A DNA stretch of 64,000 nt from Sulfurimonas indica (GCF_009192995.1 NZ_SDID01000001.1:124001-188000), one strand, 5' to 3'; positions 46,352-56,541 are shown, counted from the first letter of the stretch. Notes: generated by a model from the sequence alone, not told the origin. Numbers and translations: made by a program.

Positions 46352-47509
46352 TTATTTATTTGAAGTATGTGGAAAGATATAGAGAAACAGGCTTCCCTGC
46401 TTTAAGTTTGACTCGATTTTAAGTTCAATATTCTCACTGTTAATGATGGATTTTACAATATTTAGCCCTATTCCAAAACCACCTTTTGATGTATCTTCAC
46501 GATAATAGCGAGAAAATATCTTCTCAACTTTCTCAATTCCTACACCATAATCTTTAAAAGAGAGATGACATCTCTCATCTTTCATATAGAGTGCTATATC
46601 AATTTCTGAGTTTTCATACGAATACTTAATCGCATTGGAGATATTATTATCAATAAGACGCTGCAGTTGTTTTTCATTCATATGTACACTGCCACAATTG
46701 GAGATATCTGCATTTATCTTAATGTTTTTCATTGCCGCAACTTCAGAAAAGTACTCTACCCTCTCATTTAAGAACTTAGCAATATCAACATCTTTTTTTT
46801 CATGTTCAAGTCTCTCATGCTTGATGAGATAGTCCATATCATTATAGATATTTGAGAGTACTTTTGCAGCTGCCTTCATTCTCTGCATATATTTATTTGG
46901 TTCATTTTTACGATTATAGAGATCTATGTTAACGTTGATAATAGAGAGTGGTGTATTAATCTCATGCATCGAGTCTTTTATGAAATTATCAAGCTGCTTG
47001 TTCATTTTTTGAAATGGTTTGGCAAAGGTCTTAAGAAAGTAAACACTCAAGATAAATACCAAAATAACTATGCTAAATAAAATAAGAAGTACTTTTTCAT
47101 AAACAGAAGCATACGAAATCGTATTATGTACGACAAGATAACTTGCACCGAAATATCTCTCTTTTGGAAGCTTTACAACCAAATAGGCATCGTTACCATC
47201 CAAATAGTAACCATTTTTAAAATACTTTACAGGATGTTCTATCAAAGTAAAAATTGCCTGAAATTTCTCATCATAAAGACCTGATTCAAAAGTCTTAAAT
47301 CGGGGATACTCAAAAAATTCGTCATTTTGGTCATACGCTTGCATCGCTTTAATAAGCAGCAGAGACTTCTCTTTTAAAAGCAGTTCATTTTGAATGGCAT
47401 GAATATTTTTCATATAGACCATATAGTAAAAAAGCGGCGTGAGCAGTATTATACTAATAAGTGCCGAATAGATAAGTGCATATTTTGTAGAGTACTGATT
47501 ATCTTTCAA
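46352..47509 (-). CDS. sensor histidine kinase next to the sox operon
   Basis: Membrane segments at about 11-33 and 139-159 enclose a 105-residue periplasmic sensor. The HisKA box is D-S-M-H-E-I-N-T-P-L-S-I with His182; the HATPase has N-N-I-S-N-A-I-K-Y-S-Y and G-G-F-G-I-G-L. All catalytic motifs are present. The gene overlaps the response regulator by 11 bp and ends 79 bp before soxX on the same strand. Sensing thiosulfate or a periplasmic redox state is a reasonable guess, not shown. Confidence 0.92.
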   Translation of the reverse strand: MKDNQYSTKYALIYSALISIILLTPLFYYMVYMKNIHAIQNELLLKEKSLLLIKAMQAYDQNDEFFEYPRFKTFESGLYDEKFQAIFTLIEHPVKYFKNGYYLDGNDAYLVVKLPKERYFGASYLVVHNTISYASVYEKVLLILFSIVILVFILSVYFLKTFAKPFQKMNKQLDNFIKDSMHEINTPLSIINVNIDLYNRKNEPNKYMQRMKAAAKVLSNIYNDMDYLIKHERLEHEKKDVDIAKFLNERVEYFSEVAAMKNIKINADISNCGSVHMNEKQLQRLIDNNISNAIKYSYENSEIDIALYMKDERCHLSFKDYGVGIEKVEKIFSRYYREDTSKGGFGIGLNIVKSIINSENIELKIESNLKQGSLFLYIFPHTSNK

Positions 47510-48152
47510 TAATGTATCCTAAGCCACGTCTATTTTGTATGATATCATCCGGCAGTTTCTTTTTGAGATTGTTGAGCTGTACACGAATGGTTGCCGGTTC
47601 AACATACTCTCCCCACACCTCATCTTGAAACATCTGTGTTGATACTATGGAGTTTTTATTTTTGATGAGTACTTCTAGCAGCTCTTTTTCTGTCTTTCGA
47701 AGCACTATCTCTTCACCATCCTGCGTGAGCTTGCTCTTTTTAAGGTCATACACTACACCAGAGCCAAGTTCTACTATCGAGCCATCATTTTGTAAATGCG
47801 ATGCCAAAGCCTGATCTATTCGAAGTTCTAACTCTTCAAGATCAAAAGGTTTTCTGATATAGTCACAACAGCCACGCTTGTAGCCCTCTTTAAGATCTTC
47901 CATCTCTGTCATCGATGTTAAAAAGATTGCAGGAATTTTTATGCCGTCTTCTCTAAGCTTGCGTAAAAACTCAAAACCGTTCATCGAAGGTACATTGACA
48001 TCTAGAAGTAAAATATCATAGCTTTTATCATATACGGCATCATACGCTTCTGCTCCGTCCATATAGCCATCGACTTCATATCCGATATCATTCAAAAACT
48101 CTTCGATGCTGATTCGCAGTGAATATTCATCTTCTAAGAGCAGTACTTTCAT
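47499..48152 (-). CDS. OmpR-family response regulator
   Basis: At 217 aa with a receiver domain (acidic pair E-D near 7-8, phospho-acceptor Asp51 in L-L-L-D-V-N-V-P, Thr near 79, Lys in R-K-P-F-D) and a winged-helix DNA-binding domain (about 125-215) ending R-R-G-L-G-Y-I. Such regulators bind 11-bp direct repeats, which are present before soxX. It overlaps the Cache gene by 4 bp and the kinase gene by 11 bp. Confidence 0.94.
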   Translation of the reverse strand: MKVLLLEDEYSLRISIEEFLNDIGYEVDGYMDGAEAYDAVYDKSYDILLLDVNVPSMNGFEFLRKLREDGIKIPAIFLTSMTEMEDLKEGYKRGCCDYIRKPFDLEELELRIDQALASHLQNDGSIVELGSGVVYDLKKSKLTQDGEEIVLRKTEKELLEVLIKNKNSIVSTQMFQDEVWGEYVEPATIRVQLNNLKKKLPDDIIQNRRGLGYIIER

Positions 48153-49243
48153 TTTATCTTCCCATCTATTTTTTTTACTATTTTACGATTAAGCATCATC
48201 TGTATCAGCTCATCTTTGGAGTATTTGTCAAATTTTTCATAGGCCTCATCAAAAAAGACCTCTCTGTCCTCTTTATCTATAACATCCTGCAGATAGACAA
48301 GAGAAGATGCCGAATAGTTCTCATAGACATTGTTCTCATACCTCTGCTGTTTTACTATATCATACAAAGAGCTTCTTGTAATATTGATTAAAAAGGAGAT
48401 ATCATCTTCGGGATTTCTAAAGTAGTTAAGATAACGCTCTGGTAGAACAAACACAAAACCGCCAATGATCTTTCCATCACCATCACGCATATTTTCATAA
48501 AAGATATACTTCCCATCCTTATAAACAACACCACTGAGCTTTAACTCTTTAAAGTCAATCGTGTGTAGTGTTTGCAGATGCGCATAGTTATAGTTTCTGT
48601 TTGCCAGTATATACTTGTCAATACTAAGGTTTTGCATCATAAGCACTGCTGTATCTGTATGCTTTACATCTAGCAGTACATACAGGTCCACCCCGATAGA
48701 ACTAAAAAAATCGGTGATGGACTTAAAAAAGGAGATAGACTCTATAAAACCCAAAAAATTTCCCTCTTTATAAACAGGAACTGTTGCTTTAATGCCAAGT
48801 CTGCGCCCCACTTCTATAGAAGTACGTGGTGCTTTATGGGTATCAAAGTACTTTAGGTCTGTTCTATAATCTCCAATTGGCATACCTGCATAGATATCAT
48901 CCCAGCTTCTTGCAAAGATATTGAGCTCTTTTGTGATAACCTGCGTACGGATTCTAGAGCCTGTATTTTGTTGGATACTTTTGGCAATATCAGAGATGAT
49001 TTTATAGCCTAAATCTTCATCATCATTTTCCAGTGCATCAATTAAGCCTTTGTTTTTTGAGAGCATCAAAGCAATACGCAGATCTTCCATCTTGTGTGTT
49101 TTTAACTGACTCTCCAAAGTCAAACGCATCTGATCCATAATATGGTATATCTTCTGTTCTTTGACCTCATTTTTATAGTAATAGGTTGAGAGTAAAATAA
49201 TGACAATTAAAACAGAGAAGATAAGCACTATTTTCTTTAACAA
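48149..49243 (-). CDS. stand-alone double-Cache sensor protein
   Basis: An N-terminal membrane helix (about 4-22) is followed by a long periplasmic region (about 25-300) with Cache-like features: V-G-R-R-L-G-I-K-A-T-V-P-V-Y-K-E-G-N-F-L-G in the first half and K-L-S-G-V-V-Y-K-D-G-K-Y-I-F-Y at a matching place further on. No second membrane helix, HAMP, kinase or cyclase follows; the C-terminus (about 310-364) is charged helix. It probably acts as a ligand sensor for the kinase encoded downstream, being translationally coupled to that system. Confidence 0.78.
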   Translation of the reverse strand: MLKKIVLIFSVLIVIILLSTYYYKNEVKEQKIYHIMDQMRLTLESQLKTHKMEDLRIALMLSKNKGLIDALENDDEDLGYKIISDIAKSIQQNTGSRIRTQVITKELNIFARSWDDIYAGMPIGDYRTDLKYFDTHKAPRTSIEVGRRLGIKATVPVYKEGNFLGFIESISFFKSITDFFSSIGVDLYVLLDVKHTDTAVLMMQNLSIDKYILANRNYNYAHLQTLHTIDFKELKLSGVVYKDGKYIFYENMRDGDGKIIGGFVFVLPERYLNYFRNPEDDISFLINITRSSLYDIVKQQRYENNVYENYSASSLVYLQDVIDKEDREVFFDEAYEKFDKYSKDELIQMMLNRKIVKKIDGKIK

Positions 49244-49259
49244 ACTTTTTACTACCTCA

Positions 49260-51032
49260 TTAAAGATAATTTAGATGTTTTAAAAAAACATCCGGTTCGA
49301 CAAAACCAATAAGCGTTTTTGCCTTGATAACTTTTCCGTCTTTATCAAAAAAGATAAGAGCAGGTGGTCCAAAAACACCATATGCTTTTGAGAGCGCCTT
49401 CTCTTTTTCACCATTCTGTGTTACATCAGCACGAATCAGTACAAACTCACGCAACTTCTCCTCTACACGAGAATCTGCAAAAGTCACCTCTTCAAGTTCC
49501 TTACATGCACTGCACCAATCAGCTGCAAAATCCAGAAGTATCTTTTTACCTCTATTCTTCTCTAAAAGTCTATTGAGCTCATCCAAAGAAGTTACCCTTG
49601 TAAACTTGAGCGCTTCTTTTCTCTCTACTGTAGAGCTCATTGCAACACTTTTTACTTTTAAAAATCCAAGCGGTTGTGTCATACTTGGTGCACCTGCAAG
49701 TACTCCGATAAAGAGTGCAAGTGAATAAAGAAACATCAATAGTGCAACAGTGCGTTTAAAAATATGCCCCTCTTTATCAAATACACCAAGATAGAGTGCA
49801 AAACCAAGACCAAGCATTGCATAAAGCAATGTTGTTATATCTGATGATACAACTTTTTCAAGCATCCATACTGCAACACCGAGCATAAGCACACCAAAGA
49901 TAGCGTTGATCATTGTCATCCATGCGCCCGGTTTTGGCATAAATTTACCGGCACTCACCCCAACTAAAATAAGTGGTATACCCATACCAAGACTCATTGC
50001 AAAAAGAGCTGCTCCACCCAAGAGTGCATCACCTGTTTGACCAATATAGACTAAAGCACCTGCAAGTGGCGCTGCTACACAAGGCCCAACAATCAGAGCT
50101 GAGAAAAAGCCCATAATCGCAACACCAATAAATCCACTGCGATTTGAGTTTTGAGAAACACGCGATACAAGTACATCTGGAAGTTTTAGTTCATAAAAAC
50201 CGAACATAGAAAAAGCAAGTGCAACAAAAACAGCTGCAAAACTGTACACAACCCATGGTGTTTGTAATGCAGCTTGAAGATTTGAGCCAAAAAGCCCAGC
50301 AAAAACTCCCGCTATTGTATATGCTACTGCCATTGCAAGTACGTAAACAAGTGAAAGTCCAAACGCTTTTTTCGTTGTCAATCCCTCACCTTGAGAGATA
50401 ATAACACCGGAGATGATAGGAATCATAGGAAAAACACACGGTGTCAATGAAAGAAGCAGTCCAAAAATAAAAAATGTTGCAAGCACAACTAAAAAACCAC
50501 TAGATTTGATCGTATCTGCTATGAGGTCTGTTTCTGATTTATTTTGTAGACCCTGTTCACTCTCATTCTTTTGTGTTCCTGCAGGAGCCACAACTCCCTT
50601 ATTTGACAACTTTGCACTGTCAACTTGAAGTGTAAAAACCTTTTCACTGGGCTCATAACACAGACCCTGTTCTGAACATCCCTGATACTCGACTTTAACT
50701 TTAACATCCTGCATACCTGCAAGAGCTTTCTCTTTTTGAAGTGTGAGTACAAATTCAGGTGATTTCAGATAAACAGCATCACCCATATGTTCAACCGATT
50801 CCGGTGCAACTATCTTTTTAATCGAGATACCATTAGCTTCTAAAAGAGATACATTAAGTTTATCTTTGTAAAGATATATCTCCGGTGCTATCTCTATGCC
50901 AACGAGTATTTGCGACTTTTCATCCACTTTGGCATAGGGTTTAAATGCTTCATTTGGCATGAGAAAATCTGCTGCGTGAAGCGTGAAAAGAGTTGCTAAC
51001 AACAATGTCAACACTTTTGTAAATATCTTCAT
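49260..51032 (-). CDS. dsbD: thiol:disulfide interchange protein DsbD
   Basis: At 590 aa with three parts: a signal peptide and periplasmic alpha domain (C-S-E-Q-G-L-C, about 114-120), eight membrane helices (about 175-450) with L-T-P-C-V-F-P-M and V-G-P-C-V-A-A-P reactive cysteines, and a C-terminal thioredoxin domain with C-S-A-C (about 508-511). It carries electrons from cytoplasmic thioredoxin to the periplasm. Its position 16 bp before the Cache gene and upstream of sox suggests it supplies reductant to the SoxW-like thioredoxin and SoxY. Confidence 0.95.
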   Translation of the reverse strand: MKIFTKVLTLLLATLFTLHAADFLMPNEAFKPYAKVDEKSQILVGIEIAPEIYLYKDKLNVSLLEANGISIKKIVAPESVEHMGDAVYLKSPEFVLTLQKEKALAGMQDVKVKVEYQGCSEQGLCYEPSEKVFTLQVDSAKLSNKGVVAPAGTQKNESEQGLQNKSETDLIADTIKSSGFLVVLATFFIFGLLLSLTPCVFPMIPIISGVIISQGEGLTTKKAFGLSLVYVLAMAVAYTIAGVFAGLFGSNLQAALQTPWVVYSFAAVFVALAFSMFGFYELKLPDVLVSRVSQNSNRSGFIGVAIMGFFSALIVGPCVAAPLAGALVYIGQTGDALLGGAALFAMSLGMGIPLILVGVSAGKFMPKPGAWMTMINAIFGVLMLGVAVWMLEKVVSSDITTLLYAMLGLGFALYLGVFDKEGHIFKRTVALLMFLYSLALFIGVLAGAPSMTQPLGFLKVKSVAMSSTVERKEALKFTRVTSLDELNRLLEKNRGKKILLDFAADWCSACKELEEVTFADSRVEEKLREFVLIRADVTQNGEKEKALSKAYGVFGPPALIFFDKDGKVIKAKTLIGFVEPDVFLKHLNYL

Positions 51033-51101
51033 AGAATGACCTTTAGTAATTTTAAGTAAGAACTATACAATCTTTTTGTGTATATTTTGTGTAACTTGTA
51101 T

Positions 51102-51107
51102 TATAAT
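51102..51107 (+). promoter_or_regulatory. -10 element for the BFD-like gene
   Basis: A perfect TATAAT lies 26 bp before ATG 51134 in the divergent gap between dsbD and the small ferredoxin gene. Confidence 0.45.
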
Positions 51108-51133
51108 GTCAAAAAATAAAATAAGAGTAAATT

Positions 51134-51358
51134 ATGAATATAGATTTAGATACTGAGATATGCGTGTGTAATTCACTCACTATTAAAGATATAGCAGAGT
51201 GTATCAAACAAAATAATCTTTCAACGCTCCAGGAGGTCTTGGATAATACAGAGATGCCAATCGGTGACAAGTGTGAAGCGTGTCATGACGAAGGATATCA
51301 TAATGACGGGCTCAATATTCCAATGGTTCTTGCTATGGTCAAGAGTGGACGCGCTTAG
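51134..51358 (+). CDS. BFD-like [2Fe-2S] protein
   Basis: This 74-aa protein has Cys10, Cys12, Cys47 and Cys50 in the C-x-C...C-x-x-C spacing of bacterioferritin-associated-ferredoxin domains, which bind a [2Fe-2S] cluster. The helical segment between them (I-K-D-I-A-E-C-I-K) also fits. C-E-A-C-H at 47-51 looks like a haem site, but there is no signal peptide. It is divergent from dsbD and its last 20 bp overlap the convergent kinase gene. Confidence 0.8.
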   Translation: MNIDLDTEICVCNSLTIKDIAECIKQNNLSTLQEVLDNTEMPIGDKCEACHDEGYHNDGLNIPMVLAMVKSGRA

Positions 51359-53924
51359 GAACTTCAATTATAAATGTACTCTGGTTATCAGATGACTCAA
51401 CATCTATCTTACCGTTAAACTGTTTCTCAATTATCATTTTGGACATATACAGACCCAATCCTGTACCATTTTTTCCTTTGGTACTAAAATATGGTTCAAA
51501 AATTTTCTGGAAATTCTCTTTTTTAATACCACCTGCATTGTCACTGATCTTAATTATTATCTTATCTTCTTTACTCTCTATTTCTATGATTATGTATCTG
51601 TTTTTTGAGCTTCCTGTTTCATAGGCATCTATGGCATTGTTTAAAATGTTTAAAAAGACCTGTATCAGCTCATTTGCGTAAACATGCACTTTTATCTGCA
51701 TATTTCCCTGCAGTTCCAGTGATATCTCATCTTTTTTGAGTCTTGGTTCAATAAAACTGACACACTTCATAATAAGCTCACCGATTTGTATTTCAACGGC
51801 CTCTTTTGCCGGATGAAAGTAGGTTTTAAAATCATCAATAGTATTGGAGAGATATATTATGGAGTTACTTATCTCATCAAGTATCTTTAAAAGCTCCTCT
51901 TTTGTAATCTTTTCACCTATCATCTCTTTGAGCTGAATACTTGATATTTGCAGAGTGATTGTGTTAAGTGGTTGTCGCCACTGGTGTGCTATCATAGAGA
52001 TCATCTCCCCCATAACGGCCTGCTTGGACTGAATCGTTAAGATCTCATCTTTTTGTATCAGCTCCTCAATCTTCTCTTGTACAGTAGCCTCGAGCGATTC
52101 ATTAATCTCACGCAGCTCTTTTGTTTTTTCATAGACCTGTCTCTCAAGCTCTTTATTGAAGTTTTTAAGTTTACGTTGATAGTAGATCATGATAAGAACT
52201 ATAACACCCATGAAAAAAAGAGTTTTGAGTGCCAGAGAATAATCGATTGTTGTTTGATACCTGCTTATTCGCCAGGAGTTTCGAATCGATTCAATTTTCT
52301 CTTTTGAAATATGCTTGAGAGCTTTGTTGATGATGGAGTAAAGAGTCTTCTCATCTTTTTGTATACCGATACTTCCCTGTATTGGTCTATCTTTTGCCAA
52401 AAAACCACTTATTTTGAGTTTACCGTAACCATATTTGTCAATAAAATAATCAGCTTGTTCATCCAATGTAACAATTGCGTATGCCTTGTTATATAAAACA
52501 TCCCGTACCATCTTGTTCTTATCATACTCAACTTTTATACGTAAATATGGATAGAGGTATTTGAGATATGCTCTAAAAGAGTCCTTTTGAACTATTAGGA
52601 CCTTATCTTTTAGCAGTGTCGGGTCATCCACAAAAGAGCGTTCCAACTTACTCAAAAGAGCAAAACTTGTAGCACTGAATGGAGGTGTTACTTGGATAGT
52701 TGTAAACTCTTTGTTTGCCGTTGCGACAACCGAAAGCATCTTACATTTTTTATTTTGGAGATTCTCCATCAAATCTTTTTCAGAAGCAGATGCGACAGGA
52801 GTAAACTCAAGTGAGGTCAGATTTGAAATGATTGAAAATATATCTCCCATCTCTCCGGTAAGCTTGTCATTTTTAATCCCATCGAGTGGAAAAAGATCAT
52901 AGTTTATACAGATATCTATCTTTTTATTATTATTGATGTAGTTGAGCTCTTTATCGCTAAACTGTAGCGCAGCTGTATCTGTTTTTGGATGAAAGAGGTA
53001 ATCATCCAAGCTTTTTTCATTTTGTATATGATACTCTTTTAAAAAGAGCTCTTTTTGTTTTTTCAAAAAACTTCTGTCAATGGAACCAAGCTCATAGGTA
53101 TAGGGTAAAATTAGTTTTTGAACACCAAGGGCCTCTTTTTTTATACTCTCTTTTGAGAGTTTTATCTGATATTTTTTTTTGATAATATCAACCAACTCAT
53201 CTTTATGAGAGAGTGCATACTGCCACCCTTTTAATGAAGCATCACGAAAAGCTTTTGTTCGCCCGGGATGTTTTGTCGCTTCTTCTTTGGATGTAATGAG
53301 TTCAAGCTGTAAGATATAGAGATTATCATCACTTGGGTCAAGTACATTGTAGTGCACTCCCAGATCATCAAGTTTATAAAGCTCATTCGAGACAAAAGCG
53401 GTCATTGCATCAACTTTTCCCTGAGCAAAATCATCAACACTGTAACTGTGAGGAACAAGCTCTACATCATCAACACTGACACCATAACCACGCAGATAGA
53501 GACCAAAGTTGAGCATAAAATCATCTTTTGTTGTTGCCATAATCCGTTTAGTTACTAAATCCTTGGGAGATTTAATCTCCGGTTTTGCTACCAAAACCAA
53601 AGCAGCCCGTTTGAAGTACGATGAAAGCAGGACCAAAGATTTACCGCGCAGATACTCTAAAAGTGCCAAGGAGTTGTAGATGCCGTATGTTGCCTTGCCA
53701 CATAAAACATCATCTTCAATATCTATGCCATCTTCATATTCACGCAGCTCAACATCAAGCCCTACATCTTTATAAAACCCTTTCTCCTTCGCAGCTATAA
53801 AACCGGCAAACTCAAACTGATATTTCCAATGCAGTTGCAGTGAGACTTTTTGAAGCTCTTCCCTGTTATGATGATTGGCAAAAAGCGTTGTTACAAAAAG
53901 GGAAAGTAAAAGTAAAAATTTCAT
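51339..53924 (-). CDS. histidine kinase with two periplasmic binding-protein domains
   Basis: A signal peptide (1-16) is followed by an NMT1/THI5-like substrate-binding domain (about 25-250; W-K-Y-Q-F-E-F-A-G-F-I-A-A-K-E-K-G-F-Y), a second binding domain of SBP_bac_3 type (about 330-560), a membrane helix (about 575-593), a coiled coil, a HisKA box I-A-H-Q-W-R-Q-P-L-N (about 655) and a HATPase domain with N-N-A-I-D-A-Y and G-T-G-L-G-L-Y. It probably senses two small molecules at the periplasmic face. No response regulator is adjacent. Confidence 0.9.
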   Translation of the reverse strand: MKFLLLLSLFVTTLFANHHNREELQKVSLQLHWKYQFEFAGFIAAKEKGFYKDVGLDVELREYEDGIDIEDDVLCGKATYGIYNSLALLEYLRGKSLVLLSSYFKRAALVLVAKPEIKSPKDLVTKRIMATTKDDFMLNFGLYLRGYGVSVDDVELVPHSYSVDDFAQGKVDAMTAFVSNELYKLDDLGVHYNVLDPSDDNLYILQLELITSKEEATKHPGRTKAFRDASLKGWQYALSHKDELVDIIKKKYQIKLSKESIKKEALGVQKLILPYTYELGSIDRSFLKKQKELFLKEYHIQNEKSLDDYLFHPKTDTAALQFSDKELNYINNNKKIDICINYDLFPLDGIKNDKLTGEMGDIFSIISNLTSLEFTPVASASEKDLMENLQNKKCKMLSVVATANKEFTTIQVTPPFSATSFALLSKLERSFVDDPTLLKDKVLIVQKDSFRAYLKYLYPYLRIKVEYDKNKMVRDVLYNKAYAIVTLDEQADYFIDKYGYGKLKISGFLAKDRPIQGSIGIQKDEKTLYSIINKALKHISKEKIESIRNSWRISRYQTTIDYSLALKTLFFMGVIVLIMIYYQRKLKNFNKELERQVYEKTKELREINESLEATVQEKIEELIQKDEILTIQSKQAVMGEMISMIAHQWRQPLNTITLQISSIQLKEMIGEKITKEELLKILDEISNSIIYLSNTIDDFKTYFHPAKEAVEIQIGELIMKCVSFIEPRLKKDEISLELQGNMQIKVHVYANELIQVFLNILNNAIDAYETGSSKNRYIIIEIESKEDKIIIKISDNAGGIKKENFQKIFEPYFSTKGKNGTGLGLYMSKMIIEKQFNGKIDVESSDNQSTFIIEVPKRVHS

Positions 53925-53932
53925 TGAAAAAA

Positions 53933-54430
53933 CTACTTTTGTATACTTTTTAGGACATCTTCAAAACTGCCACGCACTATCTCTTTAACTGCGCAGGATA
54001 TCATTAGGTTGAGAGGGTATGCAAAGTCCTCTATAGCTCTGTTTTCATTATCTACATAGTAACCGTTGACTAAATTTTTTTCATCATCATCAAAGCATTC
54101 TATGTAATCTCCAGTATCTTGCATATATACATAGACCTCCTTACCAAGTCCATACGCATATCCACACTCCCATATTGTCCCACTGTCTGGCTCTTTTCCA
54201 CGAAACGGGTTTACATTTGCTATAACAATATCCGCTTCTTGAATCATTGCTTGATTTGCTTGAAATATATCCTGTGCTATTTTTTGTTTCGGCTGAGAAA
54301 AATTAACTACATTATCAAGTGGATAAAGTCCTTCATAGCCATACTCTTTACATAATGCAATCAGTCTTTTTCCTATCTCTATGGAATCTTTTTCAAAAAC
54401 ATCAGGACCTGCAATATAAATTTTTTTCAT
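53933..54430 (-). CDS. nucleoside 2-deoxyribosyltransferase family protein
   Basis: I start at ATG 54430, giving M-K-K-I-Y-I-A-G-P-D-V-F, the usual family opening; an upstream start at 54469 adds 13 atypical residues. The 165-aa protein has A-D-I-V-I-A-N-V-N-P-F-R-G and D-S-G-T-I-W-E-C-G-Y-A-Y-G, with the catalytic Glu in W-E-C-G. It transfers or hydrolyses deoxyribose from nucleosides or nucleotides. It lies 8 bp upstream of the kinase gene on the same strand. Confidence 0.88.
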   Translation of the reverse strand: MKKIYIAGPDVFEKDSIEIGKRLIALCKEYGYEGLYPLDNVVNFSQPKQKIAQDIFQANQAMIQEADIVIANVNPFRGKEPDSGTIWECGYAYGLGKEVYVYMQDTGDYIECFDDDEKNLVNGYYVDNENRAIEDFAYPLNLMISCAVKEIVRGSFEDVLKSIQK

Positions 54431-54576
54431 TTTTAAACACTCTCTAATATAATGCAACAATAATATCATATTTTTAATAAAGACGACTCAAAATATAAAT
54501 AAATTTTTAACTTCAATAACTTAAGCGTAAAATTAGTCCTTTTTGCATATTCTACATTTAAAAAAGAGAAACAACT

Positions 54577-54636
54577 ATGCCAAACAGATTAGCAAATGCA
54601 GACTCTATGCCAAACAGATTAGCAAATGCAGACTCT
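54577..54636 (+). repeat. perfect 30-bp tandem duplication at a start codon
   Basis: The 30 bp from ATG 54577 are repeated exactly at 54607, giving two ATGs and two copies of [10 protein letters not shown] in frame. Confidence 0.97.
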
Positions 54637-56541
54637 CCATATCTGCAACAACACAAAGACAATCCGGTAGATTGGTGGCCATGGTGTGACGAAGCCTTTG
54701 AGACTGCAAAAAAAGAGAACAAAGCCATCTTTATCAGCATCGGCTACTCTTCATGCCACTGGTGTCACGTTATGGAAGAGAAAGTCTTTGAAAATGAGGA
54801 GTGCGCAAAGATTTTAAACGAGAGCTTTATCTCCATAAAAGTTGACCGTGAAGAGCGCCCTGACATCGATAAATATTATCAAGAGGTCTATATACTTCTA
54901 AATCGCCGTGCAGGTGGTTGGCCGACTTCAATTTTTTGTACACCCCAGAACAAACCGTTCTTTGCAGGAACATACATCCCGCCTGAGTCACAACAAGGTA
55001 GTATTGAGGGAATGGGATTTATCGAACTTACCAAACTTATTGCACGCAAAGTAAAAGAGCGTGATCCTAAACTCTTACAAAATGCAGATGAGATAGAAAA
55101 CTTCATCAAACAGCCTGAGCATCCAAAAGAGGCAACAGTACTAAAAGAGGAGTTTTACAAACCATTCCTCACACAGGCAAAAAGCAACTACGACACACGT
55201 AACGGTGGTTTTTCAAGATCTCCAAAGTTTCCACATGTATCAACGCTTTACGCTCTGTTAACAATTGATAGAATCTATGAAGAGAAAAGTGTTAAAGCAA
55301 TGGTAACAAATACTTTGGACAATATGACAAAAGGCGGCATGTACGACCTCATTGATGGAGGATTTTGTCGTTACAGTGTTGATGAGCGATGGCTTGTACC
55401 TCACTTTGAGAAGATGCTCTATGATAACGGACTGTTGTGTGGAGTCTATACAGATGCATACTTGTTATATGAAGATGAAAAGTATCTCAAAACTGCCAAA
55501 GAGATAGCTGACTTTTGGTATAACTATATGAATGAAGAGAATCTTTTCTATTCAGCAAGTGATGCAGACAGTGAAGGCCAAGAAGGTACATACTTTGTTT
55601 ACAGCTATGAGGAGGTCTTTAGTGCACTTCAAGAGGCAGGATACAATAATGCCGAGCAGATGTGTCAAGAGATGGACATTTCACATCATGGTAACTTTGA
55701 AAATGCTAAAAGTATCGTACGTTTTGAAAATGGCATACCGGAGTGGTTTGATGATGTTAAGATCATCCTCCAAAAACTTCGTGCCGAGAGGGAGTATCCA
55801 TTTATTGACAAAAAGGTACAAACCTCATGGTCTGCAATGCTTATCAACTCACTTTTCAAGCTTGGAGCGATTGACAGTAAGTACCATACAAAAGCCAAAG
55901 ATTCACTTGATGCTCTTCTTGCTACTATGTATAAAGAGGAGAGACTCTACCATACAACACTCATTCATAAAGAGCCAAAAGTCGAAGCTTTCTTGGAAGA
56001 TTATGCCTTCTTGGCACAAGCACTTCTTACTGCTTACAAATATACACAAGATGAAATGTATCTCATCACTGCGCACAGACTTGTAAACAAAGCACTGGAG
56101 AGATTTTATGACAAAGGTCTATGGAATTTCAGTGACGGTGAATTCAGTGTCAAAGCTGAAACTACAGATAACACATATACATCTTCAGTCTCTATTATGA
56201 TTGATTGTATGCTTACGCTCTCTACCCTTTTAGAAGATGAGAAGTATGCTCATTTTGCCTTTAAAACGATGGAGTACAACTCTTATGATCTAGGCAGACG
56301 CCCTATCTATTATCCATATATGCTCACGCAGGCACTGCGATATTTAAAAGAGGACAGAATGATAAAAAGCTCGTTAAATAATTTTACAAACAATGCTTAC
56401 GAGTTGGCAAAAATCCGCTTTCCTTTTGTACTTTTTAAAGCAGATGAGAGTGATGCATATATGATTTGTGGTAAAACAAGCTGTTTTGCCAACACTAATG
56501 ATGTAAAAGAGATAGATAGGCTCATTAAAAACTCTTTTTAA
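54577..56541 (+). CDS. DUF255 thioredoxin-fold / six-hairpin protein (YyaL-like)
   Basis: At 654 aa this matches the spermatogenesis-associated-protein-20/YyaL family. [17 protein letters not shown] opens a thioredoxin-like domain with the family motif S-S-C-H-W-C-H-V-M (about 59-67), then a glycosidase-like alpha/alpha barrel with [11 protein letters not shown] and [11 protein letters not shown]. The function is unsettled. The first ten codons are duplicated, so translation can begin at 54577 or 54607; the second gives the ordinary family N-terminus, the first has the better-placed AGAG site. Confidence 0.93.
   Translation: MPNRLANADSMPNRLANADSPYLQQHKDNPVDWWPWCDEAFETAKKENKAIFISIGYSSCHWCHVMEEKVFENEECAKILNESFISIKVDREERPDIDKYYQEVYILLNRRAGGWPTSIFCTPQNKPFFAGTYIPPESQQGSIEGMGFIELTKLIARKVKERDPKLLQNADEIENFIKQPEHPKEATVLKEEFYKPFLTQAKSNYDTRNGGFSRSPKFPHVSTLYALLTIDRIYEEKSVKAMVTNTLDNMTKGGMYDLIDGGFCRYSVDERWLVPHFEKMLYDNGLLCGVYTDAYLLYEDEKYLKTAKEIADFWYNYMNEENLFYSASDADSEGQEGTYFVYSYEEVFSALQEAGYNNAEQMCQEMDISHHGNFENAKSIVRFENGIPEWFDDVKIILQKLRAEREYPFIDKKVQTSWSAMLINSLFKLGAIDSKYHTKAKDSLDALLATMYKEERLYHTTLIHKEPKVEAFLEDYAFLAQALLTAYKYTQDEMYLITAHRLVNKALERFYDKGLWNFSDGEFSVKAETTDNTYTSSVSIMIDCMLTLSTLLEDEKYAHFAFKTMEYNSYDLGRRPIYYPYMLTQALRYLKEDRMIKSSLNNFTNNAYELAKIRFPFVLFKADESDAYMICGKTSCFANTNDVKEIDRLIKNSF

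Noticed and set aside
51272-51286. C-E-A-C-H in the small ferredoxin looks like a haem c site.
   Set aside because: The protein has no signal peptide, and the two cysteines complete the C-x-C...C-x-x-C cluster pattern of BFD domains.
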